A stretch of 64,000 nucleotides of DNA from Paracoccus saliphilus (GCF_028553805.1 NZ_CP067140.1:4222001-4286000), one strand, 5' to 3'; positions 26,187 to 34,829 are shown, counted from the first letter of the stretch. Translations and numbers: made by a program. Notes: a model not told the origin generated them from the sequence alone.

Positions 26187-27716
26187 TCACTCGGCGGACT
26201 CAGCATTCCAGAAGAACGGCCACGGAGTCTCGGTCACACCCGTCAACCCTTCGGCCATGCCCGACAGCGCGTTGAACGCGCCGATCTTGATGAAACCGAC
26301 ATCCTCGAAGACCTGGCCCTGCAATTGGGCATAAAGCTCCTTGCGTTTCTCGGGGTCGGTCTCGCTGGTGAATTCGGCGAGGATTTCGTCCTTTTCCGGA
26401 TTCGACCAGCCAAGGCGCGAGGTCTTGGAATACATGTCGGTCAGGGAGGGCTCGGGCAGGAAAGGCGAATGGGAGATATAGATGTCCCACAGCGCCGGAT
26501 CGTTGCGCCGCTCGCCCAAGGTCGCCCAATCGACCACATCCATCTGCACGGTGAACCCGGCCGCCTCAAGCGCCATCCGCGCCACCTCGGCCATCTTGAA
26601 ATGGAACTCGTACTGCCGCGAGGTTAGGATTCGCAAGGGTGTGCCGTCATAACCGGCCTCTTGCAGCAATTCGGCTGCTCGTGCCTGATCGTTCTGGTTG
26701 AACAGCTCGGCGCCGGCATCGTTACGCCAGGCCCAACCTTCGGGATAAAGCGGCCCGTCGGTCAGGAAGAACTTGTCGTCGCCGAAGGCTGCAAACAGCA
26801 TGTCATCCATCGGAAGCGCAGCCTGTAAAGCCTGGCGGGTGGTCTTGTCGGTCAACAACCCTTCCTTGTGGTTGATCGCAAAGACCGGCCAACCGAAAGG
26901 CTGCAGCAACATCGGATCGGCAACATCCGAGGAATCCAGCCGGTCATAGCTTTCGGCTGGCAACCCGTCGGCGAAATCGAATTGCCCCGAAAGCAACCCC
27001 TCGACACGGGTATTGGGATCGGGCACCGGAACAAAGCGGATCTCGTCAACGATCTGATTGCGTGCACCTGCCGCGCCGTCAGGTTCCTCGGAGCGCGAGC
27101 TATAGTCATCGTAACGTACCAGTTGCAGATACTGGTCGGGCACATGCTCGGCAATCTTGTAGGGTCCGGTGCCGATGACGGGATCGATTGTCTCGGCAAT
27201 GGTCTCTTCAGGATAGATCGCAGCAGCAGAATTGGAAAAGGCCAACAGTGAGAGGAGCGGCGAATATGCTTCCGTCAGGGTGATCGTGACCTCGTAATCG
27301 CCGGTTGCCTCGATCGAGGCGACCTTGTCCGCCACCAATTTCCCGCGTGAAGCGACTTCGAGCCAGCGTTCCAGCGACGCCACGACATCCTTGGCATCCA
27401 TGGATGATCCGTCATGGAAGGTCACACCCTCACGGATTCCAATCGTATAGGTCAACCCGTCATCGCTGATCTGCGGCATTTCCGTGGCCAGCAGTGGCGC
27501 GACATTCCAACCCGAGTCGAAAGTATAGAGCGTTTCGACGAAATGCTGGGTCACGATGGAAACGACATCTTTGGTCGACATCATCGGATCGAATGTATCC
27601 GCCTCACCAATGATAGCCACGTCGAGCGTGGTTTGCGCGGCAAGCGGGGCGGCCATGGCAGGACCAGCCATAAAGGCAGCCAACAGCGAAGCGCGCGTGA
27701 GCAACCGGGATTCCAT
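26187..27716 (-). CDS. ABC transporter substrate-binding protein, family 5 (peptide/nickel type)
   Basis: A 509-aa periplasmic binding protein with an N-terminal signal peptide (positively charged start, hydrophobic core LLAAFMAGPAMA, probable cleavage after AMAAPLAA or AQT). It shows the family-5 pattern: ADTFDPMMSTKDVVSIVTQH near the N-terminus and later GTGPYKIAEHVPDQYL. The start at 27716 is chosen because GGAGGT lies just upstream; the ATG at 27728 would overlap that site. It is the first gene of the amidohydrolase/SelA-like/RidA operon and diverges from the IclR regulator. The ligand is not predictable. Confidence 0.88.
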   Translation of the reverse strand: MESRLLTRASLLAAFMAGPAMAAPLAAQTTLDVAIIGEADTFDPMMSTKDVVSIVTQHFVETLYTFDSGWNVAPLLATEMPQISDDGLTYTIGIREGVTFHDGSSMDAKDVVASLERWLEVASRGKLVADKVASIEATGDYEVTITLTEAYSPLLSLLAFSNSAAAIYPEETIAETIDPVIGTGPYKIAEHVPDQYLQLVRYDDYSSRSEEPDGAAGARNQIVDEIRFVPVPDPNTRVEGLLSGQFDFADGLPAESYDRLDSSDVADPMLLQPFGWPVFAINHKEGLLTDKTTRQALQAALPMDDMLFAAFGDDKFFLTDGPLYPEGWAWRNDAGAELFNQNDQARAAELLQEAGYDGTPLRILTSRQYEFHFKMAEVARMALEAAGFTVQMDVVDWATLGERRNDPALWDIYISHSPFLPEPSLTDMYSKTSRLGWSNPEKDEILAEFTSETDPEKRKELYAQLQGQVFEDVGFIKIGAFNALSGMAEGLTGVTETPWPFFWNAESAE

Positions 27717-27845
27717 CCATACCTCCATTATTATGTAATATATTCCTTTACTTTGATAGTCCTAGAGCAGAAACATGTCAAGATAATGTCGTATACGTCG
27801 CAAACGACGACAGATCATTTCTGACTTGCCCTCCTAGTTAATGGA

Positions 27846-27876
27846 TTATAAGCATTTCCATAACTGTAGAAGTTAT
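27846..27876 (+). promoter_or_regulatory. Candidate promoter and operator upstream of the IclR gene
   Basis: A TTATAA hexamer (27846-27851), possibly a -10, is followed by an inverted repeat ATAACT-5-AGTTAT (27860-27876) that ends 16 bp before the iclR-type start codon. TTCCAT occurs on both sides of the repeat. The position fits autoregulation by the IclR protein. A separate site for the divergent transporter operon would be expected between 27717 and 27845 but I do not see a clear one. Confidence 0.4.
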
Positions 27877-27892
27877 TCCATAGGATGTTGAT

Positions 27893-28660
27893 ATGACCGA
27901 CAAAACCAGAACACGAGTCGGCGCGATCGATCGCAGCCTGCAAATTCTCGATCTTTTGACAGAGCGTCACCAACCGATGACAACCTATGATCTGGCGCGC
28001 AGCACAGGCGCACCGGTCTCGACGATTTACAAGCTCGTGGAAGAGCTTCTTGACCGCTCCATGCTGTCGCGAATCGGTGAAAACGGCATCTGGCTGGGCC
28101 CAAGGTTGATGCGCTACGGTCTTACCTATCGCGCCCGCATGGATGTCTTTGCCGAGGCACGGCGCGAAATGACCAGATTATCGGAAAATCTTGGCGAGAC
28201 GGTACAGATCTGTGCCCGAGACGAGGGCATGATGACGGTGATCGGCATGGCTCGCGCCGCCGGACATTTCAACGTCGCCTCTGATGTCGGCACACGGGTC
28301 CCGCTCAACTGGACAGCGTCGGGCAGGCTTTTGCTTGGGCATCTCGATGACGAGGAGCGGCTGCGCATCTTCACCCAGAGTGCGCTGCCGTCAGAGACCG
28401 GACAGGCCGAAACAGACCCGGCGGTATTGTCACGGCAGGCACGCAAAGAGTTCGAGGCGCGGCTTGCGGTGCAGATGAGTGCGTCTGAATTCGCGGTTGC
28501 GTGTATCGCGGCTCCGATCTGTGATGAAAATGGCAGTTGTCTCGCCACCATCTCCATCGTGCTCCCCGAAACCCGCGCTCGCACCGCTTACGATGAACTC
28601 ACTCGCGAGGTGCAGAATTCTGCGAGAACCATCGAAACGGCATTGGGCAGGCGGGGTTGA
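27893..28660 (+). CDS. IclR-family transcriptional regulator
   Basis: A 255-aa regulator with an N-terminal winged HTH (residues 10-70, with the recognition stretch TTYDLARSTGAPVSTIYKLVEEL) and a C-terminal IclR effector domain, including SGRLLLGHLDDEERLRI and SEFAVACIAAPICDENG. It is transcribed divergently from the transporter/amidohydrolase operon and is presumably its ligand-responsive regulator (inference from position). Its stop is inside a strong hairpin (28645-28672). Confidence 0.9.
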   Translation: MTDKTRTRVGAIDRSLQILDLLTERHQPMTTYDLARSTGAPVSTIYKLVEELLDRSMLSRIGENGIWLGPRLMRYGLTYRARMDVFAEARREMTRLSENLGETVQICARDEGMMTVIGMARAAGHFNVASDVGTRVPLNWTASGRLLLGHLDDEERLRIFTQSALPSETGQAETDPAVLSRQARKEFEARLAVQMSASEFAVACIAAPICDENGSCLATISIVLPETRARTAYDELTREVQNSARTIETALGRRG

Positions 28661-28672
28661 ACCCGCCTGCCC
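28645..28672. terminator. Hairpin between convergent IclR and Amt-like genes
   Basis: An 11-bp perfect stem, GGGCAGGCGGG (28645-28655) and CCCGCCTGCCC (28662-28672), with a 6-base loop. It overlaps the stop codon of the IclR gene. The Amt-like gene ends 51 bp further on from the other side. It is a likely terminator, although the following T-run is weak. Confidence 0.6.
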
Positions 28673-28723
28673 TCGTTGCCCTGAAATCACCCTGAAGGCG
28701 CAAGCACCCCTGGGAGAGATGCC

Positions 28724-30121
28724 TTATTTGAGTGATCCCGCCAAATCCGAAGGGATTTCGGTCGCCGGTTGTCCGACTTTCTTCTCATCGGATTGCAGGC
28801 CCCAGTAAAGCTCGTCCAGCCCGGAAGCTTGATCCTCGACCGGTACGCGCAGTCCCACCGTCCGCTCAAGCACAAAGGCAAGAATGACCGCGGTCAGGGC
28901 GCCAGCTCCGATGCAAACGGCAATGCCTGCAAGCTGCATGACAATGCCGATCTGACCATGCTGGAAAGCAAACGCACCCTCTTCGATGCCGAAGTATCCG
29001 CCACGAGGCGTCCCCGCCTTGATCAAGCCGACCATGATCAAGCCATATATGCCCGCGCCGATAAACAGCGGGAACAGCTTGTGTTCGTCGATGCCACGCT
29101 TCAGCGTGAACTCGTACACGGCCCATGAGGTGATGGGGGCGAACAATGCCACAAGGAATGCCTGCCACGGCAGATAGACGTCAAAGCCGGATGCAATGGC
29201 GACATAGCCCGCCAGCGGCCCAAGCAACAGATAGGCGTAGTTCTTCGTCCTGTAGGATATGATGGCGCCGGTGACCGCTCCCCCAGCCCAAGCAAGACCG
29301 TAATTGTTGAAGGCAATGCCAACGCTGGTATCGGCCATCGTCACGCTGACAGCCAAAGCTTCGGGATCGAAGAAGAACAGGCAGGACAGGATCACCATCG
29401 GCAAGCCGGCAAAGATCGTGATCAGCCCGGTCGCGGCAAGGCCAATGCTGGGCGCGTTATAGGACGGCACCTTTGGATGAGGCTCGAACATGCCTGGCCG
29501 CTGCCCCAGTTTCGGCACCAGGACCAATGCCATCCCTGCCGGGAACAAGTAGACGAACCCGACCCCGAAGAAGTCATGGAACCCGGCATTCGTCAGCGGA
29601 CCGACGGAACCCCAGGTCATCCAGCTTAACGCCGAAGACACGACAGTAGCCACGACCGCGGTGATGTAGTAGGCGGACGCCTTCATTCGCTCGGATACCG
29701 AGAAATGGAGCAGCACGTTGATGATCCCCGCAAAGCAAGCGAGGAAAAACACGAATATCTGAAAGTTGTTCAGCCCCGGAAAAACCGCCGGATCGGTATG
29801 CTGCGCCAGACTGTTGGCAAGCGCACCGCCCAGCCACCAGTCACTGATGGCATTGCCAAGCGTCGCACCTTCCATGATGTAGTATTGCGCCGCCCAGAAG
29901 CCGAAACCGATGACGAAATAGGTGGTAAAGCCAAGGAAAAACCCCACCAGCTTTTCAATGGTGGAATTATAGAGATTCTCGCTGCGGGTCGTGCCAGCGT
30001 CGATCATCAGAAGCCCGACGACGACAAGGATGGCACCGACCGTGCCCGAACCATACACGAGGTTCTGCACAAGCGAATTCAGCGTCACTTGCTCTGGATA
30101 GAGCATGGCTGCGTGTTCCAT
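28724..30121 (-). CDS. Divergent Amt/Rh-family transporter lacking the twin histidines
   Basis: A 465-aa protein with about 11 membrane helices. Amt membership is clear from the C-terminal ERTVGLRVPVEDQASGLDE, which matches the conserved cytoplasmic end of AmtB, and from HDFFGVGFVYLFPAGMALV, which aligns with AmtB helix 5. At the position of AmtB His168 the residue is Tyr (GFVY). In my alignment through GIYGLIMVG the His318 position is Phe. The Asp equivalent to D160 is kept (HDF). Losing both pore histidines suggests that ammonium is not handled in the classical way. It is the last gene of the methylated-amine block, 148 bp after the SSS small subunit, so transport or sensing of a methylated amine is possible (inference). 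Confidence 0.8.
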   Translation of the reverse strand: MEHAAMLYPEQVTLNSLVQNLVYGSGTVGAILVVVGLLMIDAGTTRSENLYNSTIEKLVGFFLGFTTYFVIGFGFWAAQYYIMEGATLGNAISDWWLGGALANSLAQHTDPAVFPGLNNFQIFVFFLACFAGIINVLLHFSVSERMKASAYYITAVVATVVSSALSWMTWGSVGPLTNAGFHDFFGVGFVYLFPAGMALVLVPKLGQRPGMFEPHPKVPSYNAPSIGLAATGLITIFAGLPMVILSCLFFFDPEALAVSVTMADTSVGIAFNNYGLAWAGGAVTGAIISYRTKNYAYLLLGPLAGYVAIASGFDVYLPWQAFLVALFAPITSWAVYEFTLKRGIDEHKLFPLFIGAGIYGLIMVGLIKAGTPRGGYFGIEEGAFAFQHGQIGIVMQLAGIAVCIGAGALTAVILAFVLERTVGLRVPVEDQASGLDELYWGLQSDEKKVGQPATEIPSDLAGSLK

Positions 30122-30269
30122 TTCTTACTCCCTGTTATTAAGTTTCGTTGCTTGTTGAGGTCTTTCTTTTGCATGAAACAGATGAGAACTCGTCTCGCTA
30201 CGTAGCCCTCAATCGACCGGCTTCGCTTACCGGTCCCGGGGTTCAAGGGGTGCTATTCGCTTCGCCGGA

Positions 30270-30410
30270 TCAGATGATCGGCGTTCCGTTCCTTCGCGCC
30301 TCCCGTATTTCTCGCAGGAATGCGCGAACGAGAACGAAAAACACACAGGCAACGATGAGTGGCCAGACAAGAACATATGCGCTCAGAAGGATTTCGGTCA
30401 TGGTCGTCAT
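30270..30410 (-). CDS. 46-aa single-helix putative transporter small subunit
   Basis: A 46-codon frame beginning MTTMTEILLSAYVLVWPLIV with one strong membrane helix and a basic C-terminal tail (REIREARRNGTPII). The start lies 9 bp after the SSS symporter stop, with GGGAAAGGA just upstream of the ATG. Very small single-helix proteins directly downstream of SSS/NSS symporters are a known arrangement (putative transporter small subunits). It is too short for routine gene calling. The exact role is unknown; stabilisation or correct folding of the symporter is the usual guess. Confidence 0.7.
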   Translation of the reverse strand: MTTMTEILLSAYVLVWPLIVACVFFVLVRAFLREIREARRNGTPII

Positions 30411-30419
30411 TCCTTTCCC

Positions 30420-32054
30420 TCAGGTGTTTCGCGTGTCGAATTGGCCGGCATGACGCGCGATCTGATCAAAATCGAACTCAACCTTGTTGAACCAGGAGAG
30501 CGCGACGCAAAGTATCGTGGAAACCGCATAGGCCAGAAGCGATGCGGTCAGGACCGGGTACAGATGCAGAAAACCGATCGCGAAGGGCAGCGTGATCAGC
30601 ATTACCGCCAGCGCCACCGCCACTCCGGCTCTCACCCCGAAAAACCCAAAGATCATCAAGCCGGCGATGACACCGATGCCGACAACGGATAGAAAGTCGC
30701 TGACAACGGCAACGATACCCTCCAGTGGCAACCAGCCGGTGCGAACCAAGGTGAATGCCACCAATGCCGCGACGACCGAGACGGTAAACCCGGTATTGTT
30801 GACCTTGCTCCAGTAGAAACTGGCGATGACAGGAAAGACCAATGCGCCCCAGATCGCGCCAACCAGCACCAGAAGATCAAGAATATCAAAGCGGCTGCTG
30901 GCGAAATACATCGCCATTCCGGTTGCGGCGATCATCGTGACGCGACCGATAAGCAGCATGAGCTGCGGCTTCGCGCCCGCTGCTCCCGCGATATTGCGGC
31001 CATAGATATCGGTCATCACGATGGAGGACATGGCCGACAGATCAGAATCCGCTGTCGAGGCGAGCGAACCGATGATCATGATGAAGAACACGCATAGGAG
31101 GCCCAAGGGCAGATAGCCTGCCGCAAGCTGCGGGATCAGGTTGTTCACATCCCCATCTGCCGGTTCGATCCCGAGATAGAGGGCAAGAACGCCCAATACC
31201 CCAATTCCGATTACCGTCGCGCCGTAACCCACTGTCGCGGTAATGAAGGTTTTCTTGATCATGTCCTCGCGCACGGCGAAAAGACGCTGCGCAATTGTCT
31301 GATTGCCGATTGCATAGGCCAGCACAGCGGCGATGAAGGGCGCTCCCTGATTGAAGAAGGCTTCGGACGAGAAAAAGCTCTGTTGCTGGGCGGTCAGGTT
31401 TTGTGCGCCATCGGCAAAGATCGAGCTTCCCCCCGCTGCGAAGAAGATCATCGGCACAACGATGATGACCGCGCCCAGCATGGCGCAAACCTGGATGAAA
31501 TCCGTCAACAACGAGGCCCGAATGCCCGACCAGAGCGTATAGATCAGGACACCCCCCGCGATCAGTAGGATGCCGGTCGAGAAGGATAGAGGCGACATCA
31601 TCGAGATCAACGCGCCTCCGGCGATGAAATTCGATGTCAGGCTGAGAAGACTCCCGAGCAGGTTCGATCCGGCGAGAAGCAGCTGACTCGACTGACCATG
31701 CCGGGCATGCAGGATCTCTGCCAGCGTATGAGCGTTAGGCGCCAGTGATCTTATACGCTTGCCAAAGGGGTAGATGAACAGGATCATCAGTGCTCCCCAA
31801 AGCCCATAATGGATCGGCCCGGACAGTCCATAGGTATAACCCGAGGTTGCCGAGGCATAGAGCGACGCCGCCCAGATCCATGTGGCCGTCATTGACGCGG
31901 CCGAGATCCCGAAACCGACATTGTTGCCGGCATTCATGTAACTGTCGGCATTTTCATGCTTCTTGCTAATGGATAACGATATCAGGAACGTCACCCCGAA
32001 AAAGGCGAGCAAGAGCACGAGCGTCAGGGTAGTTCCAAGCTCCAGTAGCTGCAT
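30420..32054 (-). CDS. Sodium:solute symporter (SSS family)
   Basis: A 544-aa inner-membrane symporter with about 13-14 helices. The Na+-binding helix motif is IGSLASTADSDLSAMSSIVMTD in outline, including the Ser/Thr residues that bind Na+ in SSS carriers. The early LSISKKHENADSYMNAGNNVG loop and the NFIAGGALIS segment also fit the family. The substrate is not assigned. Its place between dmmA and the Amt-like gene on the same strand points to uptake of a methylated amine or precursor (inference), unlike the ABC TMAO importer or BCCT carriers seen near tmm in other bacteria. A small subunit gene follows at once. Confidence 0.85.
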   Translation of the reverse strand: MQLLELGTTLTLVLLLAFFGVTFLISLSISKKHENADSYMNAGNNVGFGISAASMTATWIWAASLYASATSGYTYGLSGPIHYGLWGALMILFIYPFGKRIRSLAPNAHTLAEILHARHGQSSQLLLAGSNLLGSLLSLTSNFIAGGALISMMSPLSFSTGILLIAGGVLIYTLWSGIRASLLTDFIQVCAMLGAVIIVVPMIFFAAGGSSIFADGAQNLTAQQQSFFSSEAFFNQGAPFIAAVLAYAIGNQTIAQRLFAVREDMIKKTFITATVGYGATVIGIGVLGVLALYLGIEPADGDVNNLIPQLAAGYLPLGLLCVFFIMIIGSLASTADSDLSAMSSIVMTDIYGRNIAGAAGAKPQLMLLIGRVTMIAATGMAMYFASSRFDILDLLVLVGAIWGALVFPVIASFYWSKVNNTGFTVSVVAALVAFTLVRTGWLPLEGIVAVVSDFLSVVGIGVIAGLMIFGFFGVRAGVAVALAVMLITLPFAIGFLHLYPVLTASLLAYAVSTILCVALSWFNKVEFDFDQIARHAGQFDTRNT

Positions 32055-32133
32055 TCGTCAAATCCTATGATCAGGTTACGGGACACGGACAGTTAGTTAC
32101 GAAGAACGCCTCATTTGGTTTGCGGATACTTAC

Positions 32134-33177
32134 CTATTCGTCGGGGAATATCCCCGGTGAGGTCGGCTTCCCATCATCGAACTGCGCGAGGTAGTCGATG
32201 ATAAGCTGACGATTGACGGCGAAGCCCTTGTAGTCGGCCAGTTCGTCGGGCAGATCACGGATCACGCGGTGCAGGCGGCGGCCCCATTTCGGCACCGTTA
32301 CCAGATCCTGCAGCGAGATCAGGTAGCAGCGGATCGGGAAGGCCAGCCCATTCGAGCGCGGCAGCCGGAAAAAGGTCTGTAGTTCGACGCGCAGATATTG
32401 CTTCTCGCCGACATTCTCGGGGGTCAGGGTGCGCTTTTCCGGACCCCATTTGTGGTAATTCTCGGGGCTTGTATCCAGACGCGGATTGACCGTCATCGTC
32501 CAGTTCAACCGCCGCGACGGGGAATCCTGCTGTATCGCCAGCAGGAATTTCAGCGCCCGCTGGAAAATCCCCATCTCGTGCGCCTTGGGCACTGGCGCAT
32601 GCCATTCGAAGAAATTCATCCCGATGTCGAAATCCAGGCTCCAGTCTGCCTGACTGGTCACCATCCCGGCCTCCATCCACAGATTGCCCTCGCGCTGATC
32701 GAGCACCGCGAAATCGCCCTGTGCCTGGCGGGTGATGTATTCCATCGGTCCGTAGGGCAGCGTGGTCGGGTCGAGGAAGGTGAACTTGTGGTCGATCCCC
32801 AGTGGACGGTTGATCCAATGCCAGCGATCGCCGTCGCGGTGCAGGCTGAACAGCTCGGGATAGTCCTCGGATTTCGAGACCATGATCAGTTCCAGCAAGT
32901 CCCAACCCGCCAGCTCCATATGCGGCAGAGACTGACAGCGCAGCGGATCCTCGTTCAGGGTGATCTCGCGGTCCCGCATCTCGGCGACGTAGTGTTCATC
33001 GACATCGAAGCGGTTCTCGAAGGGGCTGCCCTCGCGGCCCCCGGCATGCGGCTCCATATTGACCGCATACATGTAGTCGTCCTTGTCAAAGGGAAACGGA
33101 AAACGCCGGATCGCCTCGGCCGAGTTGTGATAGCTGTAGTCGTCGCGGAAGGTCTCGTCGTTGAACTGGATGGTCAT
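32134..33177 (-). CDS. dmmA: Dimethylamine monooxygenase catalytic subunit (heme-dependent oxidative N-demethylase, DUF3445)
   Basis: A 347-aa soluble protein of the heme-dependent oxidative N-demethylase family (DUF3445). Characteristic stretches are RFPFPFDKDDYMYAVNM near the N-terminus, the central GPMEYITRQAQGDFAVLDQ and SQADWSLDFDIG, and RVELQTFFRLPRSNGLAFPI. It oxidises dimethylamine to methylamine and formaldehyde with electrons from DmmB/DmmC. A perfect CAGGAGGTTGCC site precedes the ATG. It is the most downstream of the three monooxygenase genes here, separated from dmmB by 105 bp with a hairpin. Confidence 0.88.
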   Translation of the reverse strand: MTIQFNDETFRDDYSYHNSAEAIRRFPFPFDKDDYMYAVNMEPHAGGREGSPFENRFDVDEHYVAEMRDREITLNEDPLRCQSLPHMELAGWDLLELIMVSKSEDYPELFSLHRDGDRWHWINRPLGIDHKFTFLDPTTLPYGPMEYITRQAQGDFAVLDQREGNLWMEAGMVTSQADWSLDFDIGMNFFEWHAPVPKAHEMGIFQRALKFLLAIQQDSPSRRLNWTMTVNPRLDTSPENYHKWGPEKRTLTPENVGEKQYLRVELQTFFRLPRSNGLAFPIRCYLISLQDLVTVPKWGRRLHRVIRDLPDELADYKGFAVNRQLIIDYLAQFDDGKPTSPGIFPDE

Positions 33178-33212
33178 GGCAACCTCCTGGATCGGAATAG
33201 GTGAGGTGAGAG

Positions 33213-33260
33213 CCGGGGTTCCACCCCGGACCCCGGGATATTTGCATGAAGAAGAAGGGG
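33213..33260. repeat. Hairpin with GATATTTGCATGAAGAAGAAG-like tail between dmmB and dmmA
   Basis: A stem CCGGGG (33213-33218) with CCCCGG (33224-33229) and a TTCCA loop is followed by CCCCGGGATATTTGCATGAA and an A/G-rich run. This composite (GC-rich hairpin, GATATTT, then GAAGAAG) looks like the intergenic elements I associate with Rhodobacterales genomes, but only one copy is seen in this window, so dispersed-repeat status cannot be shown here. It may act as an RNA-processing or partial-termination element between the reductase and catalytic-subunit genes. Confidence 0.4.
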
Positions 33261-33282
33261 CAGGTGATTGCGGGACATGGGA

Positions 33283-34230
33283 TTACCTGTTGAGTATCAG
33301 TTCCTTGCCCCGGAATCGGGAGACGCAGGGCATGATCTTCGTCTGTGAGCTGCGTTCGTCTTCTGAGAGCCAATGGTCATTGTGCTCGATCCGGCCATGG
33401 CAGGAGACCACCTCGGTCTCGCAGCGCCCACAGGCGCCGCCCCGGCAGCTCCAGTCCATATCGACCTGCGCCTCCTCGAGAGCTTCGAGCAGGCTCTGAT
33501 GCGGGCTGACCGAGACGCGCTGCCCCGTTTTCGCCAGTGTCACCTCGAAGGCACGGCCGGGCGGCGGAGCCAGGAACACCTCGGAATGCAACGAGCCGCA
33601 CGGCCATCCCAAGCGCTCGGCGCATTGCGCCACCGCGGTGATCAGGCCTTCCGGGCCGCAGGTATAGACATGGGTGCCGATCGGCTGGCGGTCGAGGATA
33701 GCCCCCAAATCCATCCGCTTGCCCTCATCCGATATATGGGCATGGATATGCGGAAGGCTGGGCAATAGCCGCAGCCCGGCCGCCTCGCGGCGCGAACGGG
33801 CGGCGTAGTGTATCTCGAACCGGCCTTGCATCCGCAGAAGCTGCTGCATCTGGGCGATGATCGGGGTGATGCCGATTCCCCCCGCGATTAGCACATGCTT
33901 GCGCGCCCGCATGTCCAGCGAGAACAGGTTCAAGGGCGTCGAGATGCGCAGCATGTCGCCCTGCCTGACGCAGGCATGCATGAAGCGCGAGCCGCCCCGT
34001 CCGCCATCCTCGCGGCGCACCGCGATCTCATAGCCCGAGCCGTCCTGCGGATCGGAGATCAGCGAATAGGCGTTGCGGCGCAGCGCATCGCCATCAGACA
34101 TCTCGACCACGACATGCGCTCCGCCCGAGAATAACGGCAACTTCTCGCCCCTGGGGTGTTCGAAGCGGAAGCGCTTGACCAGCGGCGACAGCGCCTCGAT
34201 CTCGGTGACTCGCAGCATCTGGGCGCTCAT
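33283..34230 (-). CDS. dmmB: Dimethylamine monooxygenase reductase subunit (ferredoxin reductase type)
   Basis: A 315-aa phthalate-dioxygenase-reductase/VanB-like flavoprotein. An N-terminal FMN/FAD-binding domain (RRNAYSLISDP) is followed by an NAD-binding domain (HVLIAGGIGITPIIA and VYTCGPEGLI). A C-terminal plant-type [2Fe-2S] domain has cysteines in SCRGGACGRCETEV and a later Cys in MPCVSRF. It passes electrons from NAD(P)H to DmmA. Its start overlaps dmmC by 4 bp. Confidence 0.87.
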   Translation of the reverse strand: MSAQMLRVTEIEALSPLVKRFRFEHPRGEKLPLFSGGAHVVVEMSDGDALRRNAYSLISDPQDGSGYEIAVRREDGGRGGSRFMHACVRQGDMLRISTPLNLFSLDMRARKHVLIAGGIGITPIIAQMQQLLRMQGRFEIHYAARSRREAAGLRLLPSLPHIHAHISDEGKRMDLGAILDRQPIGTHVYTCGPEGLITAVAQCAERLGWPCGSLHSEVFLAPPPGRAFEVTLAKTGQRVSVSPHQSLLEALEEAQVDMDWSCRGGACGRCETEVVSCHGRIEHNDHWLSEDERSSQTKIMPCVSRFRGKELILNR

Positions 34231-34829
34231 GCCTTGATCTCCTGCCTTGGGGGGATTTCGCCGGGAGCTTCGGCATCCACGCAGACGCCCTGGAACGCGG
34301 CATGGCGGTGCGAATAATGGTCACGCACGAACAGCGACAGCCCGCAATGCAAGCAGGTGAACGGGTCGGTGATGACGTTCTCGGTAATGCCCTTGCAGTG
34401 GACGCATTGCATCCGCCGCGCGAGGCTGCCGCGATGCTCGGCATCGATCGCCTCGGGCAGCATTCCCGCCGCCAGCGCCTCGGAGGTCGCCTGACCGATC
34501 AGCCCTTCGGTTCCGGCAAGGTAAAGCCGGGTGTTCATCCCGGCATCGGCCAGCAGCTTGCGAAAACGCGGCAGGATCGAGGGATAGCTGGCACCCTCGA
34601 AATAACCGGCGAATCCCTTGGTTTCGAGCGTTTTTCCCAAGCCGCAGCCCTCTGGGATATAGATCACATGGGCCTGGCCCGGTATCGTCGGATCGGCCTT
34701 GATCAGTTCCAGCAGCGCTTCGCCGCCCGGACCATTGGCCAGCATCAACGAGGGCACGGCACCATGCGGCTTCAGCCCGCCATAAACGGGGCGGCTGATA
34801 ATTGAAGGGGTAAATTTCGTGGCAGACAT
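34227..34829 (-). CDS. dmmC: Dimethylamine monooxygenase subunit DmmC
   Basis: A 200-aa protein. The first two thirds resemble a nucleotide-binding fold of reductase type (GQAHVIYIPEGCGLGK and RLYLAGTEGLIG). The C-terminal third has paired cysteines (MQCVHCKG and FTCLHCGL), probably a zinc ribbon or rubredoxin-like metal site. The combination matches the third component of DmmABC. It overlaps dmmB by 4 bp and lies 66 bp after the GcvT-like gene. Confidence 0.8.
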   Translation of the reverse strand: MSATKFTPSIISRPVYGGLKPHGAVPSLMLANGPGGEALLELIKADPTIPGQAHVIYIPEGCGLGKTLETKGFAGYFEGASYPSILPRFRKLLADAGMNTRLYLAGTEGLIGQATSEALAAGMLPEAIDAEHRGSLARRMQCVHCKGITENVITDPFTCLHCGLSLFVRDHYSHRHAAFQGVCVDAEAPGEIPPRQEIKA

